From Vibrio tubiashii (GTDB taxonomy: Bacteria; Pseudomonadota; Gammaproteobacteria; Enterobacterales; Vibrionaceae): 64,000 bases of DNA. The stretch is from assembly GCA_000775715.1 (NCBI GenBank), contig JRWQ01000001.1:124001-188000 (forward strand). Reading direction: 5' to 3'. Of this stretch, positions 39,053-47,705 are shown in pieces. Below the pieces are notes generated by a model. It had not been told where the DNA came from. It made no database searches and saw only the letters and a program-made list of their open reading frames with translations. The translations under genes were made by a program, and so were the position numbers. Position 1 is the first letter of the stretch. Each line of letters begins with the position of its first letter.

Positions 39053-40216
39053 ATGACACTGACCCATCCGAGATTAACTGCGCTCGCATTCGCCGTCATC
39101 GCTTGCAACAGTTACGCTGCCGCCACGCTGGTGTCAGAAATGAGCCACCTAAACGTGGGGACCGCGGGAGCAGGCGCCGCCGTGTCGGCGGATGGTGCCT
39201 CAACCGCTTATTCAAACCCTGCCGCAATGGGGTATCTGCAGGACACCCATGCCGCATTTAACCTGGCCTCAATGGCCCTGACTATTGACTACAAGGATGA
39301 GCGCGATCAGGCTTTAAGTAGCGGCAACGCCGGAGGCGCCCAGCCTTACGGCTCACTGTATGCGGTTACACCACTGAGCGAAGACATCAACCTGGGAATG
39401 GCCTTGGTGGCGACAGGTGGCAGCGGTCTGGACTACGGCAATAGCTACGCCGGTCGCGTAGGCCTCAACGATCTGCAGCTCAGTGTCTTACAGTTTAACC
39501 CCTCGCTAAGCTATAAAGTCAACGACCGCTGGCACCTTGGCGCTGGTATACAAATCGACCGCGCGGCATTTGAACAGCGCTTTCTCTCCGAGCAAGCTGA
39601 ACTTGAATCCATATCCCTGGCATTCGGTTACAACCTGGGGGCAACCTACCAGCTCGACGAACAACATCGCTTTGGCATCACCTACCGGTCGAAAATGGAA
39701 CACCAACTGGAAGGCAAGTTAAGCCTGCTCGGCCGACAAGTGGATACCCGCATCGACTTGATCAACGCCGCGAAGTTGGAACTGTCTGGCCACCATCAAT
39801 TGACCACGCCAGTTGCTTTGGTTTGGAGTTTGGGCCAGGAATACTGGAGTGCCAATGATGCCACCTCGATTCAGGCCGGAAACGTCGAAGGGGCGAAGGT
39901 ACGCAGTTTCGATGATGTTTGGTTTGCTTCCGTGGGCAGTAAAATAGCCCTGACGCCGAAACTGGGGATTGAAATGGGCTTGGGTTATGTAAGCTCGCCG
40001 CTGGATGACGCAACGCTGCAATCCCCCGACCTACCCGTTGAACGCCAGATCAAATACAGCCTTGGCGGGCACTATCAGTGGAATGCTTCGACCGCCATCA
40101 AAACCTATTACAGCTATGTCGACTATGGCAACCCGGACATCAACAATGGCTTTATGCAAGGCAGCTACGACAACCACAACCACTTCTTTGGCCTCGAATT
40201 AGACTATCGATTCTGA
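39053..40216 (+). CDS. FadL/OmpP1/TodX-family outer-membrane transporter
   Basis: 387 residues with a signal peptide ending at SYAA (about residue 22). The N-terminal hatch region LNVGTAGAGAAVSADGAST followed by AYSNPAAMGYL is the hallmark of FadL-type proteins, and the protein ends with a beta strand closing in Phe (LELDYRF). These 14-strand barrels carry hydrophobic compounds such as fatty acids and aromatic hydrocarbons across the outer membrane. ATG 39053 has ATGGAG upstream. The gene is visibly richer in GC than the outer parts of the window. In this cluster it may bring in a hydrophobic sulfate ester or its product. Confidence 0.87.
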   Translation: MTLTHPRLTALAFAVIACNSYAAATLVSEMSHLNVGTAGAGAAVSADGASTAYSNPAAMGYLQDTHAAFNLASMALTIDYKDERDQALSSGNAGGAQPYGSLYAVTPLSEDINLGMALVATGGSGLDYGNSYAGRVGLNDLQLSVLQFNPSLSYKVNDRWHLGAGIQIDRAAFEQRFLSEQAELESISLAFGYNLGATYQLDEQHRFGITYRSKMEHQLEGKLSLLGRQVDTRIDLINAAKLELSGHHQLTTPVALVWSLGQEYWSANDATSIQAGNVEGAKVRSFDDVWFASVGSKIALTPKLGIEMGLGYVSSPLDDATLQSPDLPVERQIKYSLGGHYQWNASTAIKTYYSYVDYGNPDINNGFMQGSYDNHNHFFGLELDYRF

Positions 40217-40238
40217 GATTCAGCGACATCATTTAGAA

Positions 40239-40263
40239 AAAGGGCCCAATGACTGGGCTCTTT
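40239..40263 (+). terminator. Terminator after the FadL-type gene
   Basis: Ten-bp stem with one mismatch (AAAGGGCCCA / TGGGCTCTTT, loop 5) 23 bases after the stop codon, with a short T run. Confidence 0.75.
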
Positions 40264-40297
40264 GTTCAAGTGCATACAACGATTGTCAATAATGATG

Positions 40298-40525
40298 TCA
40301 AGAAATCCCAACAAATGATGAGGCTTCTTGGCACTTATCCAGGCTGAGCCGGTCGCGCCAATCGGGAGCATGGCCATCCATCTCAATAATTACCTTACGT
40401 CAGTTGTGGAATACGCCATCTCGACAAATTTCTTTACTCGTACCCCACAAGTGTAACAATCCCACCCGGGTACCATCAGCCATGCAAACATTGGTCACCA
40501 TACCCTCGAAAGACGATCTAAACAT
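40298..40525 (-). pseudogene. Interrupted reading frame, unknown protein remnant
   Basis: Starting at ATG 40525, a frame reads 41 codons, meets TGA (40400-40402) and stays open for 33 more protein-like codons in the same frame to a second TGA (40298-40300). The pieces contain MADGTRVGLLHLWG and IEMDGHAPDWRDRLSLD. I do not recognise the parent gene. The break looks like decay. Confidence 0.4.
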
Positions 40526-40538
40526 CAGGTGTGACAGG

Positions 40539-40772
40539 TTAAAAATCGGTGACAGTGGCGATGACGGTCAGCATCCATAACGGTTTGTATACGAGACTGA
40601 GCAGACAGAGCCAGAAAGCTAGGTCGCGCTCTTTTACCACTTGTTTTGGGGTGGATTGAATGTGCTACAGCTTGGCGATCACCCAGACGGCTATCGCGAC
40701 AGTCACAATGATGACAAACCACATGAATGCGATGGATTCGAGTAGTGGGTAGACGCTTGAGTAAGCATCATA
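40539..40772 (-). pseudogene. Interrupted reading frame encoding membrane segments
   Basis: A frame without a good start reads 35 codons with a clear membrane helix (FMWFVIIVTVAIAVWVIAKL), meets TAG (40665-40667) and then continues in the same frame for 41 codons with a second hydrophobic stretch (FWLCLLSLVYKPLWM) to TAA at 40539. It looks like the remnant of a small inner-membrane protein. It lies between the convergent FadL-type and outer-membrane barrel genes. Confidence 0.45.
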
Positions 40773-40862
40773 AGTTTAGGTGGTAGGATGTATTTCCATA
40801 GCAGAACACTCAATAAGGATGCTTCCGTGCACAAAATCCATGTGTTGTGTTTGAGCTATATG

Positions 40863-41645
40863 TTACAGCTGATAGTTGAACTCAATACGGTGATCGCCAT
40901 CAGCAAAATCGGTGTTCTCGGTCCAGTTGGCAAAGTAGCGCACGTTAAAGCGTGGTGAAATCTGGTAAGAAACGACAAATTCGTGAGCCAGGACGCTGTC
41001 GCCGTTTTCGAAGCCGTGATCTTTGTACGTATCAGAGCCAGACAGGGTCGTCATGTACATCGGGTTGTAGTTCAGCCAAATCTTGTCGGTGATATCGACT
41101 TTGGCATAAGTACCGACAAGGGCAAACGTACCTGGTACGGAATATCCGCTGACCGTTTGACCGTCATCACCAACCACATTGTTACCGAAAGCCACGCCGG
41201 CCCCCGCCAATGGGAAGAACTGCAGCGGACCGAACTTAGGCAACGCCTGAATGAAGCTGTATGAGGCGGAGCCGAACTCACTGTTTAGGTCATAGCTAAG
41301 ATCAATCTGCGCGCCACGACCATTGGTCATGTTGGCGGTGAAGTTTCTTAAGCGGAACGAGTCTATGCTGTCATTGCGGCGGCTTTCATCATCATGCCAG
41401 CCCAAGGCTTTACCACCGATTCCTTTAATTTCAAGAACATTCATCCCCGCGACATTGTCTTTGCCGGTGTCGTAGGTTTTACCCATTTTGAAGTTCAGGC
41501 CTTTATCAGTGATACCGCCGCCGAGCTGGGTGTAAATCGCCAGCGGGTCCGACATATCTTGGACTTCTTCATCTGCCGCGAACGCCGGGTTAAGCATCAT
41601 CAGGCTGACGGCACTGGTTGCGACAAGGAGGAATGGCTTTTTCAT
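40863..41645 (-). CDS. Outer-membrane beta-barrel protein, unknown family
   Basis: 260 residues with a signal peptide ending at PAFAA (about residue 23). Strand-like alternation (SASYSFIQAL, VNLSYDL-like and FNVRYFANW segments) and a C-terminal strand EFNYQL point to an outer-membrane barrel of about ten or twelve strands. It could be a channel of the OmpW/DUF-type or part of a porin-like family, but I cannot name it. GAAGG precedes the ATG. It follows the second DUF1254 gene by 63 bases on the same strand, so the two are probably co-transcribed, a mirror of the DUF1254-FadL pair. Confidence 0.7.
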   Translation of the reverse strand: MKKPFLLVATSAVSLMMLNPAFAADEEVQDMSDPLAIYTQLGGGITDKGLNFKMGKTYDTGKDNVAGMNVLEIKGIGGKALGWHDDESRRNDSIDSFRLRNFTANMTNGRGAQIDLSYDLNSEFGSASYSFIQALPKFGPLQFFPLAGAGVAFGNNVVGDDGQTVSGYSVPGTFALVGTYAKVDITDKIWLNYNPMYMTTLSGSDTYKDHGFENGDSVLAHEFVVSYQISPRFNVRYFANWTENTDFADGDHRIEFNYQL

Positions 41646-41708
41646 AAAAATACCTTCATTGAAATGACCGGCACACGAGACGCGTGCCGGAAAATGGTTT
41701 AAGACAGT

Positions 41709-43130
41709 TTATTGCGCTTTCAGACCTGGAACGGTCCATTCCATGTTGAGCACTTCTTTGCCCGGAATGTACAAACGAGTCAGCACGTAAAAACGCCCCT
41801 CTGGCGTTGGCAACCAGTTATCATGCAGAGATTTATCGGCCGGGGCCTGATGAGATAGGTGCAGCGTAAACGAACCATCTGTATTTTTGTTCAGCGCGGA
41901 TAGATTGCTGATGGCATAACGATCGATCGGATTATCGACTAACATCTTGCTTTGTGCGTCGTACACCGTCACTGACCAGAATGCACCGACTGGTGGCTCC
42001 TGATCGAACATCATGGTGTACTTTTTGTTCCCCGTCAGAGGTTGACCTTTAGCATCCATCGCCGCCATTGGATAGATGGCTTCTTTCGGCCCTTGACCAC
42101 CAAGATAAGGGTGGGCAATCAACGAACGCATGGCGTTGTCGTCCCCAAACGCATCTAGGGCGAAGGTGTATACCCAGCCATCTTTCATTTCCAAGTTGGC
42201 CGGGTTTGCCTGCTGTGCCATCACAATTTTTTTGCCTTCGTCAATGGCATTCACCAGCGCTTGTTTCGTTGCCTCAGACAGTTTGCTGGCATCAAATCCG
42301 TCTTCCGTCAGGCCAATTTTCTTAAACTGACCCACCATGGCTTTTTGTCTTTCGTCTAACGGGTTATCCGCCAGATAAGCGCCTAACTCCGCGTAAAAAT
42401 GCAGAGGATCGCTGGCTGAGCCCGGGCGTGGCGACAACTCCGGTTGGATGTTCGATGGTTTACCGGTGATATACTCACTCAGTGGGGTCAGTTTGTACTG
42501 ATCCTGAATGGCATGCGCTTTGGCGTAATCTTGCTCATCCATCACTTGAGTGCGGCCCCATAACCACACCTTGGATGTCGGTGCTTCAATCACGTTCAGT
42601 TCACGCGGGATCGCTTGTTTGGTTTTCCAACCTGGTGGCACAATCAGGAACTGCTTCTCCAGGCTACCGGTTTCACGGGTTCCCACGTATTGGAACAGGT
42701 TATGCCACATGTCGAACATATTGATCACATAGTAGCGGTCGGTGATCGCGGGTACTTCCAGCACAATCGGCTCCTGACTGACATCCAGCACTGCGCTGGA
42801 ATACAAGGTATCGCGGTTGGCCGTTGGCATATCGGTATCGGCCGGCGTGCTGAGACGTCTGGCATGGCCGAATTCATTCAGTGGGCCGCGGTAGCTGGTG
42901 TCCGCCTGGGGCTGAGATACGTTAGTATATTGACGACTGATTTGCTCCATACGCACCAGAGTTGAGCCCCACAGATAGGCACTGACTCCTAGGTTATAAG
43001 CTTCGTTGTGAAGTGACTGCTGGACAGGGTTGACTTGCACTTGGGTGGTGTCAGCAAACGACACGGGTACTGCAAGCGTGGTAGCCAGTGCAATGGCTAG
43101 AGACAGTTTTTTTACAGGACGAGTTAACAT
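41709..43130 (-). CDS. Exported DUF1254/DUF1214 protein, copy 2
   Basis: 473 residues with a signal peptide ending near VSFAD (residue 26). It has the same plan as the protein at 37606-38982: DTDMPTANRDTLYSSAVLDVS near residue 99, DRYYVINMFDMWHN near 130, and the DUF1214 end VGAFWSVTVYDAQSKMLVDNPIDRYAI plus NWLPTPEGRFYVLTRLY. The two copies are clearly divergent, so they are not a recent duplication. CGGAGG precedes the ATG. The family's reaction is not known. Its association here with a sulfatase and outer-membrane barrels is worth following. Confidence 0.9.
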   Translation of the reverse strand: MLTRPVKKLSLAIALATTLAVPVSFADTTQVQVNPVQQSLHNEAYNLGVSAYLWGSTLVRMEQISRQYTNVSQPQADTSYRGPLNEFGHARRLSTPADTDMPTANRDTLYSSAVLDVSQEPIVLEVPAITDRYYVINMFDMWHNLFQYVGTRETGSLEKQFLIVPPGWKTKQAIPRELNVIEAPTSKVWLWGRTQVMDEQDYAKAHAIQDQYKLTPLSEYITGKPSNIQPELSPRPGSASDPLHFYAELGAYLADNPLDERQKAMVGQFKKIGLTEDGFDASKLSEATKQALVNAIDEGKKIVMAQQANPANLEMKDGWVYTFALDAFGDDNAMRSLIAHPYLGGQGPKEAIYPMAAMDAKGQPLTGNKKYTMMFDQEPPVGAFWSVTVYDAQSKMLVDNPIDRYAISNLSALNKNTDGSFTLHLSHQAPADKSLHDNWLPTPEGRFYVLTRLYIPGKEVLNMEWTVPGLKAQ

Positions 43131-43893
43131 AGATGGCCTCCGTTGATTAAGGCAATATACGCAAATGTCCGTTTAGGGTGTTTTATACTATTTATTAATA
43201 TTTTTAATTGGCTGATATGTACAAACTTGAACTGTTTCCTACTTCACGACATAGGTAAATAATCAATGCAAAAACTACTTCTCCAAACTCTAATTTACAA
43301 TAGCCGCTAGCTCAGAATTGTTCGTGCGACCTGAAGTTGTATAAAGAGTTGTTCACCGCGATAAGAGTGAACCATTGGAATCACCATATGAACCTACGAG
43401 CCTGAATAAAGCAGCGGCTCAGACAATGTAACGAAGTGTAATTAAATTACTCGTGACCCGAATCGTGAAAAGATGCTCCTCCTGATAACTACATAAATCG
43501 AGTGATTGCTTGGTAATCAGTATGATGAACATATGTGAATCCACCCATGGTGCGTTATGCGATCAAACAGTGGAAGTGATTATTACGCTGTAGCCAAAAC
43601 GGCAACAAGTGACGTCTACTCGACACCCCCCCTCTCTTCCACCAGCGTATCGTTCTTCCTATCCATCAGTAGCCAACCTGCTCTGCAAAGAACAGCAGTA
43701 TAAGAAACAAACAAGATTGAGCCATATCTCTAATTGCTTGCAAACTGCATAGATAATGGGTGACTAACGTCATTTTCACCGATAATGTAGGTAACTAGAC
43801 ACATGGTGTAGGTAAAAGGTACGTCTTGTGGTCAAGTCTGTACAGAATACCTACCTTGAACAGATTCGATCTGAAAAGAGTAGTTTATCTTAG
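43131..43893. other. 763-base intergenic region, no gene seen
   Basis: Separates the accessory sulfatase block from the chromosomal genes to the right. It holds the promoters of two divergent genes. A run of eight C residues lies near 43625. Short related segments (AATGTAGGTAA and GTGTAGGTAAA) occur near 43785 and 43805. I found no tRNA, att-like repeat or insertion sequence end. Confidence 0.5.
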
Positions 43894-45360
43894 ATGGTGA
43901 TTAAAACAGGCAGTTTGAATAGTCTACACTCCGACGATTCAGACAGCCTCAACAACGACATTCTTACCGCTATACTTCACAGTGCTGAAGACCTTGTTAC
44001 TGGTACAGGTTGGTTAGAAAGCATCAACAACCTATTGGCAGAAATCGGCAAGGCCACTGGTGTAAGCAGAGTATGGATATTTCAAACTCTGGAACTCAAC
44101 GAAGACAGTATCTTACAAGACTACGTTTTCGAATGGGCCAGCAGTGAGAAGTACGTGCAAATTGGCTTACCTCAACTCAACTACTTTACCTCTAGTCTCG
44201 CTGAACCAGAATACAAAGCTATAGTCGAAAGCCGCATAAGGGGTGAATACCAACACCTAGTGATGAGTCAGCTCTCTGATTGTTGGCTTAAGACGTTCTT
44301 GCAACAGCAAAACATATTATCCATGCTGACTGTGCCTATTATCGTCAACAACAAGTGGTGGGGAGTATTGGGCTTGGATGATTGTGAGAGAGAAAACCGA
44401 TGGTCAGCCAGAGAAATTACTCTTCTGCGCACGGCGAGCTTTTTCATCTCGAGCGCGATAATGCGTGAATCATTGAGCGCTAAAAACAAGCAGTTAGAAA
44501 TCCTTCAAGAAAGCACCGCCTGCAGTAGTTGGGAACTGGATACTCGCCGTGGTCATCTATGGTGTACGTCAGAGATACTGAGTCAAGTAGCGCAAACCAC
44601 TCGAACGTTGCATTTTACGTTTCGAGAGCTAATAAGGAGAGTCCATCCTGACTCTCGGCATGAGATCCTTGATAAAGCACGAAGCTTAGCCGCTGGGAAA
44701 CAGACTGACTTTCAAAATGATTTGAAGATAAAAAGCAATAATGGCACCTATATTTGGGTCGAGATTTTAGCCAAAAACATCCCAACAGATAGCGTTGTTG
44801 CGGGTATCTGTTGGGATATCACCAAACGTAAAGAGGAAGAAGAGCGATTACTTAAAGAGGCGACGACCGATCCTCTCACTGGAGTGATCAATCGCAGGAA
44901 GCTAATCACACTGGCAAAAAATAGCCTCAATAAACTCAAAAGCAGCAATGAATCCTTCTCGGTGGCTATGCTCGACTTAGACTTTTTTAAACGCATTAAC
45001 GATAAATATGGTCATATGGTCGGGGATAAAGTACTGATACATTTCACTTCACTTTGTCAAAGCGCTCTTCGCCAAGCTGATGCGTTTGGCCGCATAGGTG
45101 GAGAAGAGTTTGCCTTACTGCTTCCCAATACCAAAATTGAAGAGGCGCAGGCTATTTGTGAACGAATTTGTAGCTTAGTGAGTAATACACCATACCATCA
45201 TCAGGGTGCTTCAATAAGCTATTCGGTATCTATCGGGTGTATTACGGTTACAGATGGCAATGCTTACCTTAGAGATTTGATCGACAGTGCCGACAAAGCG
45301 CTTTACCAAGCCAAAAACAGCGGACGAAACCAAGTTATAGTCAGGTGCTCTGCAACCTAA
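43894..45360 (+). CDS. Cytoplasmic GAF-PAS-GGDEF diguanylate cyclase
   Basis: 488 residues without signal peptide or membrane segment. An N-terminal GAF domain (about 25-195, with SMLTVPIIVNNKWWGVLGLDD), a PAS domain with its PAC tail (about 205-315, ending GICWDITKRKEEEE), and a GGDEF domain with active GGEEF near residue 405. RQAD five residues before GGEEF is a match to the RxxD inhibitory site, so product feedback is likely, unlike in the cyclase at 19368. It stands alone. Confidence 0.9.
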   Translation: MVIKTGSLNSLHSDDSDSLNNDILTAILHSAEDLVTGTGWLESINNLLAEIGKATGVSRVWIFQTLELNEDSILQDYVFEWASSEKYVQIGLPQLNYFTSSLAEPEYKAIVESRIRGEYQHLVMSQLSDCWLKTFLQQQNILSMLTVPIIVNNKWWGVLGLDDCERENRWSAREITLLRTASFFISSAIMRESLSAKNKQLEILQESTACSSWELDTRRGHLWCTSEILSQVAQTTRTLHFTFRELIRRVHPDSRHEILDKARSLAAGKQTDFQNDLKIKSNNGTYIWVEILAKNIPTDSVVAGICWDITKRKEEEERLLKEATTDPLTGVINRRKLITLAKNSLNKLKSSNESFSVAMLDLDFFKRINDKYGHMVGDKVLIHFTSLCQSALRQADAFGRIGGEEFALLLPNTKIEEAQAICERICSLVSNTPYHHQGASISYSVSIGCITVTDGNAYLRDLIDSADKALYQAKNSGRNQVIVRCSAT

Positions 45361-45394
45361 TAGTGTTCCTCCTTTTCAGCAACCTCACTTGTAC

Positions 45395-45423
45395 AAAAAA
45401 GCCCCGCTGTAGTAAAGCGGGGC
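45395..45423 (-). terminator. Terminator after the 190-residue orphan gene
   Basis: Eight-bp GC stem (GCCCCGCT / AGCGGGGC, loop 7) followed by six T residues on the minus strand, 34 bases after the stop of the 45458-46030 gene. Confidence 0.9.
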
Positions 45424-45457
45424 AAAAAACGGAATTAGGTTGTGAATATTAGTGGTA

Positions 45458-46030
45458 TTACACGGCGAAGCTAAATCCTAGGTTGTAGTCATCACCATTT
45501 TTGGCGGTAAATTCTTTGTCTTCACTGCACGCAATTGAACGGCCCTGCTCATCGCCTCGAACTAGGCTCAACCAGTGTCGAACACCTGATGCGTGGCACT
45601 TGTCTGTTTGGCTAAAGATAGTACAGCTTTCTAACTGAATATCTTCGATATCAACCAGCTCTAAGCTACCTGTGCCTTTACGCTTGCCGATAGTCACCTC
45701 GACATGTGTACCGCTTTCATCACGGAACAAAATTGCCTCGGGAGTACATTTATCACCTGCGTAAGCAACAAAATGTTTGGCTCTTTTTAATCCTGCATGT
45801 TGGCCATTTTTAAAATAGGCCTGCACATGGCGGTAGTTGATTTCGTAGCTTACTACGTCTTCGTGAGAGCCGCTTTCTAGCGGGAACAGCGTATCAAGCA
45901 ACTGCTTCGCCATCTTTTGCTTCTCTAATTGCTCATCCGCTTTGACCATTTCGACGGCAAAGACAGCTTCTGCGATAAAGGTAGAATGATTTTTGTGTAG
46001 TTCTGTTTTATCGATAGTTAGCATATTCAT
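45458..46030 (-). CDS. Hypothetical protein, 190 aa, unknown function
   Basis: I do not recognise this soluble protein. It has no signal peptide. The N-terminal third is helical (EMVKADEQLEKQKMAKQLLDTL); the rest has alternating hydrophobic and charged segments such as SYEINYRHVQAYF, HVEVTIGKRKGTGSLELVD and a region with Cys residues (ESCTIF, TDKCHASG, SIACSED). A GAGGG ribosome site and a strong terminator show that it is a real gene. A near-perfect 21-base palindrome lies about 130 bases upstream. Confidence 0.65.
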   Translation of the reverse strand: MNMLTIDKTELHKNHSTFIAEAVFAVEMVKADEQLEKQKMAKQLLDTLFPLESGSHEDVVSYEINYRHVQAYFKNGQHAGLKRAKHFVAYAGDKCTPEAILFRDESGTHVEVTIGKRKGTGSLELVDIEDIQLESCTIFSQTDKCHASGVRHWLSLVRGDEQGRSIACSEDKEFTAKNGDDYNLGFSFAV

Positions 46031-46158
46031 AGTCTTTCCCTCTGGCAGCTCCGGTAAAATTTAGAGCAAATATCCTATACAGTTGTTTGAATTAGTTTGT
46101 GCTTGGTGGTTTGTATGTTTTGTAGACTACCGTGTTTTTTACTACAATTTCACAACAA

Positions 46159-46179
46159 AAATTTCACACTGTGAATTTT
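46159..46179. promoter_or_regulatory. Operator-like palindrome upstream of the orphan gene
   Basis: Centre TTCACACTGTGAA, extended by AAA(T) / (A)TTT with one mismatch. It lies 129 bases before the leftward orphan gene and 420 bases before the rightward dehydrogenase operon. The TGTGA halves face outwards from the centre and so do not form a normal CRP site. Confidence 0.4.
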
Positions 46180-46543
46180 ACAAAACAGTGTTGTCAAACA
46201 ATCCGTCTTTTTTACTCATTTTCAGCATCCCAATCACGCTCTGTTACAGATAGCTTGCCGTAATTTTATGCCCTACATCTACCATATTGGACAGTATTTA
46301 TCTCCAAAACTTAACAAACTCAGTGGTTACAACTAGAACTTTTCTCCAGATTTTTTGTGACTGTAAGATTTACTTTACTGATTGTTCGAGGGGCAAACAG
46401 GCAGAATTTAACATTTTGGTTACACTTAATCGTAAGTGTGATGCCAATCAGAGTGAACCGCTTTTACTCTGAGCGGTACAACAGGATGTATGACAATTAG
46501 ATATCTATCTTGGCTTGTAAGTCCGAAACATGGTCAGCAAGTC

Positions 46544-46558
46544 AGAGAACGTTTCTCT
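46544..46558 (+). promoter_or_regulatory. Palindrome close to the 2-oxo acid dehydrogenase start
   Basis: AGAGAA-CGT-TTCTCT, a perfect 6-bp inverted repeat, 41 bases before the E1 alpha ATG. Its position suggests an operator or a leader hairpin. The rest of the 46031-46598 spacer shows no gene. Confidence 0.4.
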
Positions 46559-46598
46559 AGGGTGCGATCCATCTCAGCGAAACAGCGAGGAGATAGTA

Positions 46599-47705
46599 AT
46601 GAATGTTCAGACACTCCCCATGCTGCGATTTATTGACCACCAAGGGGTGGCGGTAAACCAGTTGCCATCATGGGCAGATTTAACCACATTGACCAATTTC
46701 TACAAGGATATGGTCCTCACCAGAACCTACGACAGCAAGGCCGTCGCACTGCAACGAACAGGTAAACTCGGTACTTACCCTTCCCACCTAGGATCAGAAG
46801 CGTACGGTGTCGCTATTGGCCATGCAATGCACCCAAGAGATGTATTCATCCCTTACTACCGCGACATGCCCGCAATGTGGGTTCGTGGCATCCCGATGGA
46901 GAAGAACCTCCAATACTGGGGTGGTGACGAGCGCGGCAGTGATTTCCATGTGATGCCATCAAACAATGAATCTGTTGAACACAGCCGTGACCTGCCCTTC
47001 TGCGTACCAATTGCAACTCAATGCACCCATGCGGTTGGCGTAGCCTCTGCGCTCAAAATTGAACATCACCACCATGCAGCACTAGTGACATGTGGTGACG
47101 GAGCGACGTCAAAAGGTGACTTCCTCGAGAGTATTAACTGCGCAGGTGCATGGAATCTGCCTTTAGTGTTTGTCGTAAACAATAATCAATGGGCAATTTC
47201 AGTGCCGCGAGCGCTGCAGTCTGCGGCGGATTTCTTATCTGACAAAGCGAAAGGGGCTGGGATTCATGGCTTGACCGTTGATGGTAACGACGTGGTAGCC
47301 GTATACGACAGTGTACTCGCTGCGTTAGATAGAGCGAGAAAAGGCAAAGGGCCAACGCTTATCGAGGCGATCAGTTATCGATTAAGCGATCACACAACCG
47401 CCGACGACGCTAGTCGATACCGCAGCGACGATGAGCTAAATCAAGCGTGGGAGTATGAACCTGTTAAACGACTCAAAGCTTTCTTAATCAGTGAAGGAGC
47501 ATGGAGTGAAGCGCAAGAAAAGACTTGGCTACTAGCCTGTAAAGAGCAAGTTGAGACTGCGGTTGAGCATTACATGAACCTGCCACCTCAAGCACCAGAA
47601 TGTGCCTTCGATTTCCTCTATGAACATGCACCTGCTGAACTTAACCAACAGCGAGACGCACTGATCAACAAAGCGATGCGCATGCAAGGAGGCAAACATG
47701 GCTGA
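46599..47705 (+). CDS. 2-oxo acid dehydrogenase E1 component, alpha subunit (branched-chain type likely)
   Basis: 368 residues. The thiamine-diphosphate motif GDGATSKGDFLESINCAGAWNLPLVFVVNNNQW lies near residue 170, starting with the conserved GDG and ending with NN. RTGKLGTYPSHLGSEA near residue 55 and YRLSDHTTADDASRYR near residue 270 are typical of E1 alpha. The subunit decarboxylates the 2-oxo acid together with E1 beta. ATG 46599 follows the ribosome site GAGGAGA. The stop overlaps the E1 beta start. The link with ETF genes and a LiuR-like palindrome nearby suggests branched-chain 2-oxo acids (BkdA1-type); pyruvate cannot be excluded from sequence alone. Confidence 0.88.
   Translation: MNVQTLPMLRFIDHQGVAVNQLPSWADLTTLTNFYKDMVLTRTYDSKAVALQRTGKLGTYPSHLGSEAYGVAIGHAMHPRDVFIPYYRDMPAMWVRGIPMEKNLQYWGGDERGSDFHVMPSNNESVEHSRDLPFCVPIATQCTHAVGVASALKIEHHHHAALVTCGDGATSKGDFLESINCAGAWNLPLVFVVNNNQWAISVPRALQSAADFLSDKAKGAGIHGLTVDGNDVVAVYDSVLAALDRARKGKGPTLIEAISYRLSDHTTADDASRYRSDDELNQAWEYEPVKRLKAFLISEGAWSEAQEKTWLLACKEQVETAVEHYMNLPPQAPECAFDFLYEHAPAELNQQRDALINKAMRMQGGKHG

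Noticed and set aside
40298..40772. Stop-codon readthrough or selenocysteine insertion in the two broken frames
   Set aside because: No SECIS-like hairpin was evident after the TGA, the other break is TAG, and neither frame has a good start region. Decay is simpler.
30900..43893. A mobile element or integrative island with ends
   Set aside because: No integrase, transposase, flanking direct repeat or tRNA end was found around the sulfatase block; only composition and broken genes hint at transfer.
46159..46179. A CRP site in the TTCACACTGTGAA palindrome
   Set aside because: The TGTGA and TCACA halves point the wrong way and are too close for a CRP dimer; it is kept only as a generic palindrome.
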